NCBI GenBank assembly: GCA_944387125.1
Contig: CALXDT010000114.1
Coordinates: forward strand, 1-41,777
DNA length: 41,777 nucleotides
From: an uncultured Oscillospiraceae bacterium
GTDB taxonomy: Bacteria > Bacillota > Clostridia > Oscillospirales > Oscillospiraceae
Direction of reading: 5' to 3'
A program made the translations under genes and the position numbers. This document shows positions 1 through 7,917 of the stretch, one piece after another. The notes below the pieces were generated by a model. It had not been told where the DNA came from and did not search any database. It was given only the letters and a program-made list of their open reading frames with translations. How positions within the stretch are numbered: position 1 is the stretch's first letter; the number at the start of each line of letters is the position of its first letter.

Positions 1-164
1 TTTTACTATGAAAGCTCCGCATTCATAGTAAAACTTTAAACAAATGCCCGCATCTCGCCCCTTACGGGGCAACCGATGCGGATGCATATCAATCCCCATG
101 CACGTACTGCTTTCTTGGTTCGTGGCGTGATCGTATCCCATGGGGATTTAATCAGGAAATCGTA
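1..164. other. Intergenic edge rich in nested hairpins
   Basis: No gene is seen here. Three inverted repeats fill the stretch. Positions 1-12 pair perfectly with 22-33 (TTTTACTATGAA/TTCATAGTAAAA, 9-nt loop). Positions 48-54 pair with 75-81 and enclose a second stem, 57-61 with 66-70 (GCCCC/GGGGC). Positions 91-100 pair with 139-148 (AATCCCCATG/CATGGGGATT) around a 38-nt loop. The stretch lies just past the stop of the leftward DUF3786 gene, so it may serve as its transcription end, but none of the stems is followed by a clear T-run on the minus strand. A small structured RNA or a dispersed repeat is equally possible. Confidence 0.45.
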
Positions 165-776
165 TTACATGCGGCTTTTGATCACGGAGATCAGAATATC
201 TCCCGCCACCACCCGGTCTTCGGCGGCGAAGCCCTGGGCGAAATTGTCGGTATAGAGCACCTGGGCATTGGGCGGAAACTCATCGTCCCCTTCCCAAACC
301 AGGATCTGCATTCCATACCCGCCGATGAAGTCAAACCGATATCCCGCGTCTCCATGGGGCACCGGCTCCGCCCCCATGGCCTGGCAGGCTCTTTGGAAGG
401 CCTGAATCCGGGTGCCGAAGGTGAACGCCGCCCGGGTAAGCACCCGGCCGGTATAGGGCTTGATGTACATCTCCCCCCAGGGCATCTCCCGGAAGGTCTT
501 CCACTGTCCCTCCCAGGAAATGTCCCGGCTTTCCAGCAGGTACCGCAGCAGGAAGGTCTGCACCGGCAGCGGCGGCACAGCGCCCCCGTTCACCGGCCGG
601 ATGGCATACGCCGGGTGGACAATGGCGTATGCCTGCCCCAGCAGGGTGACATAAAATTCTTTTCCGTCCCACCGGATGCTCTCCAGCCGGGTCTGCGCCT
701 CCCGGGGAAGGAGGTCGGCAAACTTCTGGACGTAGTGGGCAAAGGGAACTTCTTCCTTGTGATTTTCCATTTCCAT
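165..776 (-). CDS. DUF3786 domain protein
   Basis: This 203-residue soluble protein matches my recollection of the DUF3786 family of anaerobes, whose biochemical role is not known to me. The central stretch (GGYGMQILVWEGDDEFPPNA, about residues 151-170) followed by a putative Asp/Asn-rich turn and an ending with GDILISVIKSRM fits that family. It has no signal peptide or membrane segment. It is the last gene of a leftward trio: acsV, then the VOC gene 9 nt on, then this gene 9 nt further, so it is almost certainly co-transcribed with the corrinoid-protein activator. That suggests, but does not prove, a link to corrinoid or Fe-S metabolism. Confidence 0.7.
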   Translation of the reverse strand: MEMENHKEEVPFAHYVQKFADLLPREAQTRLESIRWDGKEFYVTLLGQAYAIVHPAYAIRPVNGGAVPPLPVQTFLLRYLLESRDISWEGQWKTFREMPWGEMYIKPYTGRVLTRAAFTFGTRIQAFQRACQAMGAEPVPHGDAGYRFDFIGGYGMQILVWEGDDEFPPNAQVLYTDNFAQGFAAEDRVVAGDILISVIKSRM

Positions 777-785
777 AGATACCTC

Positions 786-1166
786 TTACTCGTGCAGCTC
801 CAGGGGCAGGCCGTCGGGATCGTAGAAAAAGGCGATCCGCTTGCCGTTGGAGCCGTTGATCATAATGGGATCTGTCGGGATGCCCGCCGCGTTCAGCCGG
901 GCGATGGTCTGATCCAGATCCGGAGCGTGAAAGCACAGGTGCCACACCCCGCAGGGCAGGGGTTTTCCGGGGTTGGGGGGCGGATTCCTTTTGCCGAAGA
1001 TCTCCAGGAAGCAGTTGCCCAGCTGAACCTCCAGCTTGATGTCATCCTGGGCGGGGCGGTGCTCTTCCCGAATGATTTCAAACCCCAGCTTGTTTACATA
1101 AAAATCCTTGGATCGTTGGTAATCGGAGACCACAATGGCAATGTGGTGCAGGTTTTCCAGAATCAT
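786..1166 (-). CDS. VOC-family (glyoxalase-like) protein
   Basis: This is a 126-residue vicinal-oxygen-chelate fold protein with two beta-alpha-beta-beta-beta repeats. The first starts LHHIAIVVSDYQRSKDFYV near the N terminus, and the second starts GVWHLCFHAPDLDQTIARL and ends FFYDPDGLPLELHE. The His near position 7 and the Glu near the C terminus (LELHE) sit where VOC metal ligands normally lie. The type resembles YaeR/GloA2-like lyases and methylmalonyl-CoA epimerase-like proteins, and the substrate cannot be read from the sequence. The start is supported by AGGAGG six bases upstream. It lies between acsV and the DUF3786 gene in one tight operon. Confidence 0.8.
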   Translation of the reverse strand: MILENLHHIAIVVSDYQRSKDFYVNKLGFEIIREEHRPAQDDIKLEVQLGNCFLEIFGKRNPPPNPGKPLPCGVWHLCFHAPDLDQTIARLNAAGIPTDPIMINGSNGKRIAFFYDPDGLPLELHE

Positions 1167-1175
1167 AAGCTCCTC

Positions 1176-3101
1176 CTATTCATGAAGACTGTGGGGGAAC
1201 AGCCGGGCGTCGGTGTGGGGCAGGAAGCAGGCAGCTACAAAGGAATCCATATACCCCGGGTAGGTGCTCAGCTCCAGATAGGTCATGTTGGCGGCAACCT
1301 CGGCGGTCTTCCGGGCCGCCTCGTCGCTGACCACCATGGCATAGGCGCCGGACAGGGAGGAATTGCCGATGTAGTGGAACTTGGAAAGCTCCACATCCGG
1401 GAACATGCCGATGTTCACGGCGTTTTTCATGTTGATGCCGCTGCCGATGCCTCCGGCCACATAGACCTTGTCGATCATATCCACGGTCATGTCCACAGCG
1501 TGCAGCAGGGTTTCAATGGCAGAGAAAATCGCGCCCTTGGCCCGGATGAAGTTATCGATGTCCACCTCGTTCAGGGCTATCTCCCGTCCGGTCTCGCTCT
1601 CCTCCGGCCAGGCCAGCACATACCTTCCCATGCCGTGCTCGTCCCGGCGGATCCGCCTGCCCTCCCGGACGAACAGTCCCTTGGCATTGATGATGCCGCA
1701 GCGGAACAGCTCCGAGATCAGGTCGATGATGCCGGAGCCGCAGATGCCCACCGGCTTCTGGCCTTCCTCACCGATGATCTCCGGGGTGGGCTCCATGGTC
1801 TCCCGGTCGATGACGCAGGCCTCCACGGCGCCGTCGGTGGCGCGCATGCCGCAGGAAATGTCGCCGCCTTCAAAGGCAGGCCCCGCGGAGCAGGCGCAGG
1901 ACATGAGAAAGTCCCGGTTTCCGAACACCAGCTCCCCGTTGGTGCCCAGGTCGATGAACAGGCTCATCTCATCCTTGTCCCAGATTCCCGCGGCCAGGGT
2001 TCCGGCGGTGATGTCGCCGCCCACATAGGAGCCGATATTGGGGGCGATGAGCACCGGCGCCAGCGGGTTGGCCGGCAGCTTCAGATCCCCGGCCAGCAGG
2101 CCGTCCCAATGGAAGAAGCTGGGAACATACGGCTCCATCCGCACGCTCTGGGCATCCACCCCCACAAGCAGGTGGTTCATGGTGGTGTTGGCGCCTACGC
2201 TCAGACGAAGGATGCTCCGGGCAGAGATTCCGGCGTGGCGGCACAGCTGCACCATCACAGGCACCAGGGTTTCTTTGATAATGGCGTCCTGGAGCTTTTT
2301 CCGGCCGCCCGGGCGGCTCTGCTCAATGATCCGGTTGATCACATCCGCGCCGTAGCGGATCTGCCCGTTGCCCGAGGATCCCTTGGCCAGGAGCTTGCCG
2401 GAACACAGATCCGTCAGCACCATGGTGACGGTGGTGGTGCCGATGTCAATGGCGCAGCCTACAATGGCGGTGTCCTCCGGGGCGCAGATTTCCATACACC
2501 GGAAGGTATCTCCCAGCAGCTCCCCCTTGACGCAAAGGGAAAACCCATGTTCCCGCAGCGCCGGGGCCAGCTTGGCCATGACGCAGTAGGGGATCTCCAC
2601 CCGTTCCACCCCCAGCGCCTCTGTCAGGGCATGGGTCAGCCGCTCGTTGTCGGGCATGGTGTCGTCCAGCGTCGGCTCGGCCATGGAAACCGTCACCGCC
2701 CGGAACCGGTTGACAAAGTGGATGCCGCTTTGGTGCAGATGGTTCTGGCAGTCTTCAAAAATCGCGATCTCCCCGGGGCTGCTGAGATCGGCGGTTTTCA
2801 TCCGGGACTGGTAGGCGCTGGCAATGTCCGGCACAAACACCACGCAGTCGGACAGAACCTTGCTGCAGCAGGCCAGCCGCCAGCCAGCCTCATACTCTTC
2901 CTCGCAAATGTGGCGGCTTTTCAGGGATTCCAGCTCTCCCGAAACCAGCTTCACACGGCATTTTCCGCAGGAGCCGTTGCCGGAGCAGGGGGCGTCGATG
3001 GCCACATTGGCACGGCGCGCCAGATCCAGCAGATTGTCTCCCGGGTTGCATCCGACAATAACAGGGGTTTCCCCTTCAATTTGGAATGTTACCTTGCTCA
3101 T
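1176..3101 (-). CDS. acsV: Corrinoid-protein reductive activator (RACo/AcsV, DUF4445 ASKHA)
   Basis: The 641-residue protein has an N-terminal 2Fe-2S ferredoxin domain with ligands at about C39, C45 and C48 (CSGNGSCGKC) and C78 or C79. A linker follows, then a large ASKHA-type ATPase domain (GCAIDIGTTTVTMVL; LFIDLGTNGELVFGN; VYVAGGIGSGINMKNA). This is the architecture and roughly the length (about 640 residues) of RACo, which uses ATP to reduce inactive Co(II) of the corrinoid Fe-S protein to Co(I). A longer start 21 codons upstream exists. I chose ATG 3101 because AAAGGAAG lies just before it and the ferredoxin fold begins there. It lies about 7.5 kb from the acs operon and has its own promoter. 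Related activators serve other methyltransferase systems, so the CFeSP partner is inferred from the acs genes nearby. Confidence 0.88.
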   Translation of the reverse strand: MSKVTFQIEGETPVIVGCNPGDNLLDLARRANVAIDAPCSGNGSCGKCRVKLVSGELESLKSRHICEEEYEAGWRLACCSKVLSDCVVFVPDIASAYQSRMKTADLSSPGEIAIFEDCQNHLHQSGIHFVNRFRAVTVSMAEPTLDDTMPDNERLTHALTEALGVERVEIPYCVMAKLAPALREHGFSLCVKGELLGDTFRCMEICAPEDTAIVGCAIDIGTTTVTMVLTDLCSGKLLAKGSSGNGQIRYGADVINRIIEQSRPGGRKKLQDAIIKETLVPVMVQLCRHAGISARSILRLSVGANTTMNHLLVGVDAQSVRMEPYVPSFFHWDGLLAGDLKLPANPLAPVLIAPNIGSYVGGDITAGTLAAGIWDKDEMSLFIDLGTNGELVFGNRDFLMSCACSAGPAFEGGDISCGMRATDGAVEACVIDRETMEPTPEIIGEEGQKPVGICGSGIIDLISELFRCGIINAKGLFVREGRRIRRDEHGMGRYVLAWPEESETGREIALNEVDIDNFIRAKGAIFSAIETLLHAVDMTVDMIDKVYVAGGIGSGINMKNAVNIGMFPDVELSKFHYIGNSSLSGAYAMVVSDEAARKTAEVAANMTYLELSTYPGYMDSFVAACFLPHTDARLFPHSLHE

Positions 3102-3218
3102 GGAATTTCTTCCTTTCGTTACAGGATGTTCCTCCCGCCATCCGGGAGCCGATCGTTTCTCCAAAGAAGGCGCTTGATGCAGAGGTTCCTTAAAAATTTT
3201 TAAAGAGAATCCGTATCA

Positions 3219-3247
3219 ATGATACCATATCGGCGGCGCATTTGCAA
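3219..3247 (-). promoter_or_regulatory. Promoter of the acsV-VOC-DUF3786 operon
   Basis: Read on the minus strand, TTGCAA (3242-3247) is separated by 17 bases from TATCAT (3219-3224), with an upstream TG giving an extended -10. It implies a leader of roughly 110 bases before acsV that contains the palindrome AAAAATTTTT. Between this promoter and the rightward PTS promoter (about 3250-3440) there is only AT-rich spacer with no recognisable gene. Confidence 0.6.
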
Positions 3248-3444
3248 TGGATATCTTCCGCTTGTATGGACCTGTCCGGCGCCAGCTTCCGGAACATGCA
3301 TTTTGTAAAGTTTCAAAAAAATATTTATTTATCGAAAAAGTTGGAAATTTTTTTCAAAAACAGAAGAAAACCGGATATTTGGAGATTTTTCCTTCCGAAT
3401 TTTCCTATGATTCCACCACTTTCGTGCTATTTGCACAAAATATG

Positions 3445-3473
3445 TTGACAAACTGTAAATTTACTGTTAAACT
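3445..3473 (+). promoter_or_regulatory. Promoter of the PTS operon
   Basis: A consensus TTGACA (3445-3450) is followed by a 17-base spacer and TAAACT (3468-3473). It gives a leader of about 115 bases before crr. No other good promoter was seen in front of crr, ptsI, ptsH and the EIICB gene, so it probably drives all four. Confidence 0.7.
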
Positions 3474-3478
3474 AACAG
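3454..3478 (+). promoter_or_regulatory. Two palindromes inside the PTS promoter (candidate operators)
   Basis: GTAAATTTAC (3454-3463) is a perfect 10-base palindrome in the -35/-10 spacer. Immediately after it, CTGTTA (3464-3469) and TAACAG (3473-3478) form a perfect 6-base inverted repeat with a 3-base gap across the -10 box. A repressor bound to either would block RNA polymerase. The cognate regulator is not identifiable here. Confidence 0.5.
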
Positions 3479-3515
3479 CAATGGAAATTCTTGGACAGGG
3501 TTTCTGTGACGAGAT

Positions 3516-3547
3516 CAAGCTCTGCAGCCCTATGCCTCGAGAGCTTG
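3516..3547 (+). promoter_or_regulatory. Leader stem-loop before crr
   Basis: CAAGCTCT (3516-3523) pairs perfectly with AGAGCTTG (3540-3547) around a 16-base loop, and GGCTTTT follows. It lies in the mRNA leader of a PTS operon, where antiterminator/terminator switches of the LicT/GlcT type are common. The T-run is short, so it could also be only a stabilising hairpin. Confidence 0.4.
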
Positions 3548-3597
3548 GCTTTTGACTGTATACGCTCCCGAAAATTTTTGCAGAAAGGATGATTTTC

Positions 3598-4083
3598 ATG
3601 GGTTTCTTTTCCTCGTTGTTCGGTAAATCCGGCGATGTGATCTGTGCGCCGGTGGCGGGCAAGGCTGTGCCGATCTCCCAGGTCAGCGATCCCACCTTTG
3701 GTGAGGAGATCCTGGGCAAAGGCGTCGCCATCATTCCCTCCGACGGTAAGATTGTGGCGCCCTGTGACGCGACTGTGGACATGATGTTTGACACCGGCCA
3801 CGCGGTGAGTCTGGTTGCCGACTTCGGTGCGGAGATCCTGGTTCACATCGGTCTGGATACGGTGAACCTGAAGGGCGAGCACTTTACGGTCCACGCCAAA
3901 AGCGGAGAGAAGGTGACCAGGGGGCAGCTTCTCATGGAAGTGGATCTGGAGGCGGTAAAGGCAAAGGGGTATGACGTGATCACCCCGGTGGTCATCTGCA
4001 ACAGCGGCGAATACAGCACCTTCAAGACCCAGGTGGACAAGACTGTGGCTGCCGGTGACGAGATCATCCGGCTGGCCAAGTAA
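3598..4083 (+). CDS. crr: PTS glucose-type EIIA protein (Crr-like)
   Basis: This 161-residue cytosolic EIIA(Glc) domain receives phosphate from HPr and passes it to the EIIB domain of a sugar permease. The family signature is complete: TGHAV with H68 and EILVHIGLDTV with H83, the latter being the expected phospho-site at the position known for Bacillus EIIA(Glc). The start at 3598 is preferred over the in-frame ATG at 3589 because the AGAAAGGA ribosome site is correctly spaced only for 3598. It is the first gene of a four-gene PTS operon. The EIICB protein encoded three genes downstream lacks an A domain, so this free-standing EIIA is its natural phosphate donor. Confidence 0.93.
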   Translation: MGFFSSLFGKSGDVICAPVAGKAVPISQVSDPTFGEEILGKGVAIIPSDGKIVAPCDATVDMMFDTGHAVSLVADFGAEILVHIGLDTVNLKGEHFTVHAKSGEKVTRGQLLMEVDLEAVKAKGYDVITPVVICNSGEYSTFKTQVDKTVAAGDEIIRLAK

Positions 4084-4103
4084 GCGTCCGGAGAGGAAAC
4101 AAT

Positions 4104-5717
4104 ATGAAACAAGGTTCCGGTCTTTCTGTCTATTCCGGTGTGGCCATCGGCCCGGCCGTGGTATATCGCAAGCCCCGGCAGACCGCTGAGGTGGTGCGGG
4201 GTACCCCGGAAGAAGAGCAGAAGAAATTTGAACAAGCCTGTGAGACTGCCAAGGAGCAGCTCTCCCGGCTGTATGCGCAGGCCAGAGAAACCGTAGGTGA
4301 GGAACACGCCGCCATCATCGAAGTGCAGATGCTCATGCTGGAGGATCTGGACTATCTGGAAGGCGTGGCTGCGGAGATCGCCGCCGGCGAGGCCGCTGCC
4401 GACGCGGCGCTGGGCTGCGGGGAAGCGATGGCGCAGATGTTTGCCGCGCTGGACGATGAGTACATGAAGGCGCGCTCCGCGGATATTCGGGACGCCTCCC
4501 GGCGGGTATCCGACATCCTCAGCGGCGCCGAGGAGTTCCGGCTGCCTGAGGGAAGATTCCTGCTGGCGGCGGAGGATCTGTCACCCAGCGAGACCATTCA
4601 GCTGCCCAGAGAGCGGATCCTGGCCTTTGTCACCCGGCAAGGCTCTTCCAGCAGCCATACGGCCATTCTGGCCCGCACCCTGAACATTCCCTCCCTGGTT
4701 CAGGCGGACATCGATCTGGACGAGGTGGACAAGTGCCAGACGCTGGCGGTGGACGGCTTCACAGGAAACTGGTATGTGGATCCGGATACGGAGACCCTGG
4801 CGGCGCTGATGGAAAAGCAGGCTCAGGCCAACGCCAGCCGAGCCGCCCTGGAAGCATACCGGGGGAAGGAGAGCATTACCCCTTCCGGCAAGAAGATCCT
4901 GCTGTGCGCCAACATCGGTTCTCCCGAGGACGCGGTGTTTGCCATGAAGGGCGACGCCGAGGGCATCGGCCTGATGCGCAGTGAATTTCTATATCTGGGA
5001 AGAGACAGCCTGCCTGCCGAGGAGGAGCTGTACAACGCCTACCGCCAGGTGGCGCAAACCATGGAAGACCGTCCCGTGGTAGTCCGGACTCTGGACATCG
5101 GCGCGGACAAGCAGGCGGATTATTTGAATCTGGAAAAAGAGGAGAACCCGGCTCTGGGTCTGCGGGGTCTGCGGCTTTGCCTGAATCAGGAGGAGCTTTT
5201 CCGTACCCAGCTCCGGGCCATTTACCGGGCCTCCGCTTTCGGTAAATTGCAGATCATGTTCCCTATGGTGGCTTCCGTCTGGGAGCTGAGCAAGGCCAAG
5301 CAGCTTTGCAACCAGATTCGCCGGGAGCTGATCCGGGAGGGCTACCAGGTAGGGGACGTGCCCATCGGTGTGATGGTGGAGACGCCTGCCGCCGCGGTGA
5401 TCGCCGATGAGCTGGCCAAGGAAGCGGATTTCTTCAGCGTAGGCACCAACGATCTGACCCAGTACACCCTGGCGGTGGATCGGCAGAACGCTCACATCGG
5501 GGACTTCTATGATCCCTATCATCCGGCTCTCATGCGGCTGCTGGCCTGGATCGCCAAGTGCGCCAAGGAGGCGGGCATCTGGGCAGGTATCTGCGGCGAG
5601 CTGGGCGCGGATCCCAGGCTCACGGAGAAGTTTATTGAAATGGGCTATACGGAGCTGTCTATGGCTCCCGGCAAAATTCTGGAAACCAGGAAACTGATTT
5701 GTGAAAGCAAGGTGTAA
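4104..5717 (+). CDS. ptsI: PTS enzyme I (phosphoenolpyruvate-protein phosphotransferase)
   Basis: Enzyme I takes phosphate from phosphoenolpyruvate and gives it to HPr. The 537-residue protein has an N-terminal HPr-binding/swivel half with the active histidine at about H185 (SSSSHTAILARTLNIPS, matching the family pattern around H189 of E. coli). The C-terminal TIM-barrel half carries GIGLMRSEFLYLGR, the PEP-binding GTNDLTQYTLAVDR and the active-site cysteine in AGICGELGADP. The usual family length is about 570, so it is slightly short. GGAGAGG lies before the ATG. It follows crr by 20 bases and is followed by ptsH after 4 bases. This crr-ptsI-ptsH order is unlike the ptsH-ptsI order common in Firmicutes. 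Confidence 0.95.
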   Translation: MKQGSGLSVYSGVAIGPAVVYRKPRQTAEVVRGTPEEEQKKFEQACETAKEQLSRLYAQARETVGEEHAAIIEVQMLMLEDLDYLEGVAAEIAAGEAAADAALGCGEAMAQMFAALDDEYMKARSADIRDASRRVSDILSGAEEFRLPEGRFLLAAEDLSPSETIQLPRERILAFVTRQGSSSSHTAILARTLNIPSLVQADIDLDEVDKCQTLAVDGFTGNWYVDPDTETLAALMEKQAQANASRAALEAYRGKESITPSGKKILLCANIGSPEDAVFAMKGDAEGIGLMRSEFLYLGRDSLPAEEELYNAYRQVAQTMEDRPVVVRTLDIGADKQADYLNLEKEENPALGLRGLRLCLNQEELFRTQLRAIYRASAFGKLQIMFPMVASVWELSKAKQLCNQIRRELIREGYQVGDVPIGVMVETPAAAVIADELAKEADFFSVGTNDLTQYTLAVDRQNAHIGDFYDPYHPALMRLLAWIAKCAKEAGIWAGICGELGADPRLTEKFIEMGYTELSMAPGKILETRKLICESKV

Positions 5718-5721
5718 GGCT

Positions 5722-5979
5722 ATGAAAACATTTACTTATGTGATTACCGATCCTCTGGGTCTCCACGCCCGTCCCGCCGGCCTGCTGGTGAAGGCTGCCG
5801 CCGGGTATTCCAGCGCTGTAACCGTGGCCACCGACGCGGGCAAGGCAGACGCAAAGCGGATCATGGCCGTTATGCGGCTGGCTGCCAAGCAGGGAATGAC
5901 CCTCACCGTCACCTGCGACGGCGCCGACGAGGAAGCCGCTGCTGCCGGCCTGCTGGAATTCATGAAGAACAATCTGTAA
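5722..5979 (+). CDS. ptsH: Phosphocarrier HPr with Arg at position 46
   Basis: This 85-residue HPr passes phosphate from enzyme I to EIIA proteins and DhaM. The active-site histidine is exactly at residue 15 (DPLGLHARPAGLL). The regulatory site is changed: residue 46, Ser in classical HPr of Firmicutes (KSIMG), is Arg here (AKRIMAVMRLA), so HPr kinase could not phosphorylate it in the usual way. A start 7 codons upstream is open, but the family N terminus and the AAGG just before position 5722 favour the shorter form. Between this gene and the EIICB gene there are 132 bases holding a weak hairpin (AAGTCCG 5991-5997 with CGGACTT 6013-6019). Confidence 0.95.
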   Translation: MKTFTYVITDPLGLHARPAGLLVKAAAGYSSAVTVATDAGKADAKRIMAVMRLAAKQGMTLTVTCDGADEEAAAAGLLEFMKNNL

Positions 5980-6111
5980 CCTTTGTCGATAAGTCCGGAT
6001 GCTTCGGCGGAACGGACTTTGAGAATATTCCACCCCTCTTTGCTGTTGTGAGCCAGCAGTTTTGGCAAGAACGAGTAGAATGATCCAAAGTTTCTAAGGA
6101 GGAAAAGTTTT

Positions 6112-7608
6112 ATGATGAAGCATTTGCAGAAACTGGGCAAAGCGCTGATGCTGCCTGTAGCTGCGCTTCCCATCTGTGGTATTCTGATGGGTCTGGGCTA
6201 CGCCCTGGCTCCCGGTGTTATGGGTGTTCCCGGAGCCGCTACCAGCGGTGCGGCTTACGCCATTGGCTTCTTCCTGGTGAAGGCCGGCGGCGCTCTGATC
6301 GACAACATGGCCATCCTGTTCGCCATCGGCGTGGCGGTTGGTCTGGCTGATGAGAACGACGGCACCGCCGGTCTGGCCGGTCTGGTGTCCTGGCTGATGA
6401 TCACCACCCTGCTGAGCGTCGGCTCCGTCAGTGTCATCGCCCCCGGCATGATCGCCGATAAGACCAACGAAGTGGCCTTCTCCAAGATCGCCAACCCCTT
6501 CACCGGCATCCTGGCCGGCGTCATCGGCGCTATGTGCTACAACAAGTTCAAGAGCACCAAGCTGCCTGACGTGCTGGCCTTCTTCTCCGGCAAGCGTTCC
6601 GTCGCCATCGTCACCGGCGTTGTGTCCATTGTTGTTTCCGTCGTGCTGCTGTTCGCCTGGCCCGTGATTTTCGGCATCCTGGTGGCTGTGGGCAACGGCA
6701 TCAAGAACATGGGCGCTGTGGGCGCTGGTATCTACGCTTTCCTGAACCGTCTGCTGATTCCCTTCGGCCTGCACCACGCCCTGAACAACGTGTTCTGGTT
6801 TGACACCATCGGCCTGGGCGACCTGACTGCTTACTGGGGCGCTCTGGTTGAGGGCGACACCATGGCCAACGGCACCGTCATCGACTGGTCCGTGGGTATG
6901 TACATGGCCGGCTTCTTCCCCTGCATGATGTTCGGCCTCCCCGGCGCTGCTCTGGCTATGATCCAGACCGCCAAGTCCGCGAAGCGGAAGGCCGCCATCG
7001 GTATCGTCGGCGCTGCCGCAGTCTGTGCGTTCATCTGCGGCGTTACCGAGCCCTTCGAGTTCGCCTTCATGTTCCTGGCCTTCCCCCTGTACGTTGTGTA
7101 CGCTCTGCTGTACGGCATCTTCACCACCATCACTGTGGCCTTGGGCTTCCGTGCCGGCTTCTGCTTCTCCGCCGGCGCGACCGACCTGCTGTTCGGCGCT
7201 TCTCTGCCCGCTGCCAATAACTACTGGGTCATGATCCCCATGGGCATCGCTGCCTTCGTGGTGTTCTACCTGGTATTCCTGTTCGCCATCAAGAAGTTCG
7301 ACCTGAAGACCCCCGGCCGTGAAGACGACCAGGAAGGTGAGCTGAAGATCGAGCTGGCCAACGATGACTACACCACCATGGCTCAGATCATTCTGGAGGG
7401 TGTAGGCGGCAAGGAGAACCTGGTCTCCATTGATCACTGCATCACCCGTCTGCGTCTGGAAGTGAAGGACCGTCTGCTGGTGGACGAGAAGAAGATCAAG
7501 TCCTCCGGTGCTGCCGGCGTCATTCGTCCGGGCAAGACCTCTGTGCAGGTCATTATCGGACCCAAGGTTCAGTTCGTTCACGACGAGTTCAAGAAGCTGG
7601 CAAAGTAA
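6112..7608 (+). CDS. PTS EIICB permease, N-acetylglucosamine/glucose type
   Basis: This 498-residue integral membrane sugar permease runs from EIIC (about 1-385, many hydrophobic helices) to EIIB (about 415-498). The EIIC signature GLHHALNNVFWFDTIGLGDL and the FPCMMFGLPGAALAM segment closely resemble NagE, so N-acetylglucosamine or glucose is the likely substrate. The EIIB phospho-cysteine is about C443 in DHCITRLRLEV. There is no EIIA domain, and the free EIIA encoded at the start of the operon probably supplies it. TAAGGAGG precedes the start with good spacing (a second ATG follows at once). Codon choice looks strongly biased, as in highly expressed genes. A strong terminator lies 90 bases past the stop. 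Confidence 0.9.
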   Translation: MMKHLQKLGKALMLPVAALPICGILMGLGYALAPGVMGVPGAATSGAAYAIGFFLVKAGGALIDNMAILFAIGVAVGLADENDGTAGLAGLVSWLMITTLLSVGSVSVIAPGMIADKTNEVAFSKIANPFTGILAGVIGAMCYNKFKSTKLPDVLAFFSGKRSVAIVTGVVSIVVSVVLLFAWPVIFGILVAVGNGIKNMGAVGAGIYAFLNRLLIPFGLHHALNNVFWFDTIGLGDLTAYWGALVEGDTMANGTVIDWSVGMYMAGFFPCMMFGLPGAALAMIQTAKSAKRKAAIGIVGAAAVCAFICGVTEPFEFAFMFLAFPLYVVYALLYGIFTTITVALGFRAGFCFSAGATDLLFGASLPAANNYWVMIPMGIAAFVVFYLVFLFAIKKFDLKTPGREDDQEGELKIELANDDYTTMAQIILEGVGGKENLVSIDHCITRLRLEVKDRLLVDEKKIKSSGAAGVIRPGKTSVQVIIGPKVQFVHDEFKKLAK

Positions 7609-7696
7609 TTCCGTCTGATATCTCTGTGGCTCACGCAGCGTTATCACCCTGCCGTATCCTCTGAAGGGAGCACCCGGCGGGAAAGCAGAAAAAGGG

Positions 7697-7729
7697 CCTG
7701 CGCCGTGGATTTCACGGCGCAGGTTTTTT
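7697..7729 (+). terminator. Intrinsic terminator of the PTS operon
   Basis: CCTGCGCCGTG (7697-7707) pairs perfectly with CACGGCGCAGG (7713-7723) around a 5-base loop and is followed by six T (7724-7729). This is a textbook Rho-independent terminator that separates the PTS operon from the dha operon. Confidence 0.93.
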
Positions 7730-7822
7730 CTATCCCTGCGGGGACGGACGCTCCCCCCGGCGCGCAGAGCCTCCAATTTTACACTTCCATCGGATTGTCA
7801 GGTAAAAATGCATAATGAATTG

Positions 7823-7851
7823 TTGCTTTTGCAGCTGCAATATGGTAAAAT
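7823..7851 (+). promoter_or_regulatory. Promoter of dhaKLM with a palindrome in its spacer
   Basis: TTGCTT (7823-7828), a 17-base spacer and TAAAAT (7846-7851) form a plausible housekeeping promoter. The spacer contains the perfect 12-base palindrome TTGCAGCTGCAA (7829-7840), a possible operator for a regulator of dihydroxyacetone or glycerol use. The other bases between the PTS terminator and dhaK show nothing else. Confidence 0.6.
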
Positions 7852-7917
7852 AAACAAGGAATCGGATATGCCGGCGGCGCTGCCGGAAATTATAACGAAA
7901 ATGGAGGAGATCTTGTT

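Noticed and set aside
354..3203. Very long open frame on the plus strand opposite acsV, VOC and DUF3786
   Set aside because: It spans three recognised genes of the other strand, has no family resemblance and no ribosome site. It is an effect of high GC in the third codon position.
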